This document shows, piece by piece, positions 63,148-64,000 of a stretch of DNA of 64,000 nucleotides. The notes under the pieces were generated by a model that ran no database searches, had not been told where the DNA came from, and saw nothing but the letters and a program-made list of their open reading frames with translations. Source of the DNA: Pseudomonas laurylsulfativorans (lineage in GTDB: Bacteria; Pseudomonadota; Gammaproteobacteria; Pseudomonadales; Pseudomonadaceae); contig NZ_MUJK01000005.1 of NCBI RefSeq assembly GCF_002906155.1, positions 434,001 through 498,000 on the forward strand, in the 5' to 3' direction. The first letter of the stretch is position 1. Each line of letters begins with the position of its first letter. Made by a program: the position numbers and the translations under genes.

Positions 63148-63770
63148 AACTGATTCGGATTGCCCTCCTCGCTGGCTTCACGCTGATCAGTTCGTGCTCG
63201 ATCCTGCCAAAACCCGAGCCCTTCGAGATGTATCGGTTGCCGTCGGCCCAGAGCAACGCCTCGGCCAGCCACGGCACGCCGCAGCGCTGGTCGTTGCGCC
63301 TGAGCAAATTCCAGTCCAGCGAAGCATTGAACAGTCCGAACATTGCCGTGATTCCTCAGGGCGATGTGATCAGTCACTACAAGGGTTCACGCTGGAGCGA
63401 CCCGGCGCCGGTGCTGGTGCGCAATCGCCTGCTGGACGGTTTTCAGCATGACGGGCGGGTGCCGCTGCTGAGCACCGATGACAGCATTTTCCAGACCGAT
63501 CTTGAATTGGGCGGCAGCCTGCAGGCGTTTCAGACTGAATACCAGGGCACGAATGCCAGCGTGGTCGTGCGTCTGGATGCATTGCTGGTGCGCAGCTATG
63601 ACCAGCGCCTGCTTGCCAGCCGCCGCTTTGAAGTGCGCCAGCCGATCAGTGATGTGCAGGTCCCGGCGGTGGTTGCCGGGTTCGGTCAGGCGAACGATCA
63701 ACTGACCGCGCAGGTGGTGAACTGGGCGGTCGAGCAAGGGCAGAGGCTGGCCCCGCCACCCAGACCTTGA
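63144..63770 (+). CDS. ABC-type transport auxiliary lipoprotein (PqiC-like)
   Basis: A 208-residue lipoprotein: signal peptide with lipobox LISSC (Cys18), followed by a DUF-type auxiliary fold (FEMYRLP, then SDPAPVLVRNRLL and DLELGGSL). It probably sits in the outer membrane and connects the MCE complex with it. Last gene of the four-gene unit. Confidence 0.92.
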   Translation: MKLIRIALLAGFTLISSCSILPKPEPFEMYRLPSAQSNASASHGTPQRWSLRLSKFQSSEALNSPNIAVIPQGDVISHYKGSRWSDPAPVLVRNRLLDGFQHDGRVPLLSTDDSIFQTDLELGGSLQAFQTEYQGTNASVVVRLDALLVRSYDQRLLASRRFEVRQPISDVQVPAVVAGFGQANDQLTAQVVNWAVEQGQRLAPPPRP

Positions 63771-64000
63771 AGAATTACGCATTCCCCCTGTGGGAGCGAG
63801 CTTGCTCGCGAAGGCGGTGTATCAGGCAACATTGATGTCGACTGACACTCCCTCTTCGCCAGCAAGCCGGCTCCTACATCTATGGTTACCCCCTTTTCTG
63901 CAATACTGTATTTGATGCGTGTTTGGCTTGCTTTCATCTATCCGGCGTCTGAGTGGGGGTGTCGCCCCGCGCCTCGATGAGAATCGATGCCCAACGACCC
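63771..64000. other. Intergenic region at window end
   Basis: It holds a GTAGGAGC-class REP pair (about 63788-63878, CTGTGGGAGCGAGCTTGCTCGCGAA to a diverged right arm) and otherwise no gene that I can support. The window ends within this non-coding stretch or near the start of the next gene. Confidence 0.6.

Noticed and set aside
1..64000. CRISPR arrays, rRNA or tRNA genes, integrase genes
   Set aside because: I looked for regular direct repeats with spacers, tRNA cloverleaf signals and tyrosine or serine recombinase motifs and found none that I could support. A dedicated search could still find small ones.

Overview
The window looks like a Pseudomonas chromosome, most likely of the P. fluorescens group. 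The right-hand 37 kb carries the conserved near-origin gene order glyQ-glyS-gmhB-plsC, tag, an htrB-type acyltransferase, PilZ, trkA-rsmB-fmt-def, dprA, tsaC, qor, hemF and aroE. It is dotted with GC-rich palindromic REP pairs of the kinds common in that group. The left-hand 27 kb is an accessory island: mixed base composition, many short or unrecognised genes, nucleases, DNA-modifying enzymes, and no REP pairs that I could find. No integrase or tRNA gene is visible in the window.

Island, 1-27.2 kb. (a) 0-6.5 kb: tail of a Sel1-repeat protein, a small gene, then a plus-strand run of a double-AAA ATPase, a WYL-domain regulator, an unknown protein with a Cys-Glu-Gly-His motif and a CHAT/caspase-like protein. 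(b) 6.6-10 kb: a 69-aa orphan protein, a two-gene unit with an HTH regulator and palindromic operators, a coiled-coil protein and a small secreted protein. (c) 10.2-14.5 kb, the most interesting block: a small Gly/Ser-led protein, a PfkB kinase fused to a nucleoside deoxyribosyltransferase, a QueC-like enzyme and a nitroreductase on the plus strand, meeting an HhH-GPD (OGG-like) DNA glycosylase and a D12-class adenine methylase on the minus strand. (d) 14.9-25.5 kb: a dGTPase, a low-GC 580-aa unknown protein, a PLD-type nuclease, a second copy of the 69-aa gene, a TOTE-type primase-helicase and an HNH nuclease. The block reads as a defence island in which several genes act on nucleotides, nucleobases or DNA. 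(e) 25.8-27.2 kb: a structured palindrome, a terminator and a decayed group II intron at the island/core border.

Core, 27.3-64 kb. A divergent two-component pair is followed by glycyl-tRNA synthetase with lipid and heptose enzymes, then translation and tRNA maintenance genes (rsmB, fmt, def, tsaC), DNA uptake (dprA), haem and aromatic biosynthesis (hemF, aroE), a SulP transporter, and a choline-sulfate unit (choX, betC and a LysR regulator). After these come a CitMHS transporter, TerC, an Na/Pi cotransporter, an M16 peptidase, a DUF5924-type membrane protein and a four-gene MCE/Mla-like lipid-transport operon. Two core proteins look shorter than their families: a sensor kinase without a periplasmic sensor, and the def-neighbour protein without its LysM module.

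All names come from reading the sequence and from recall of protein families. No database search was run.
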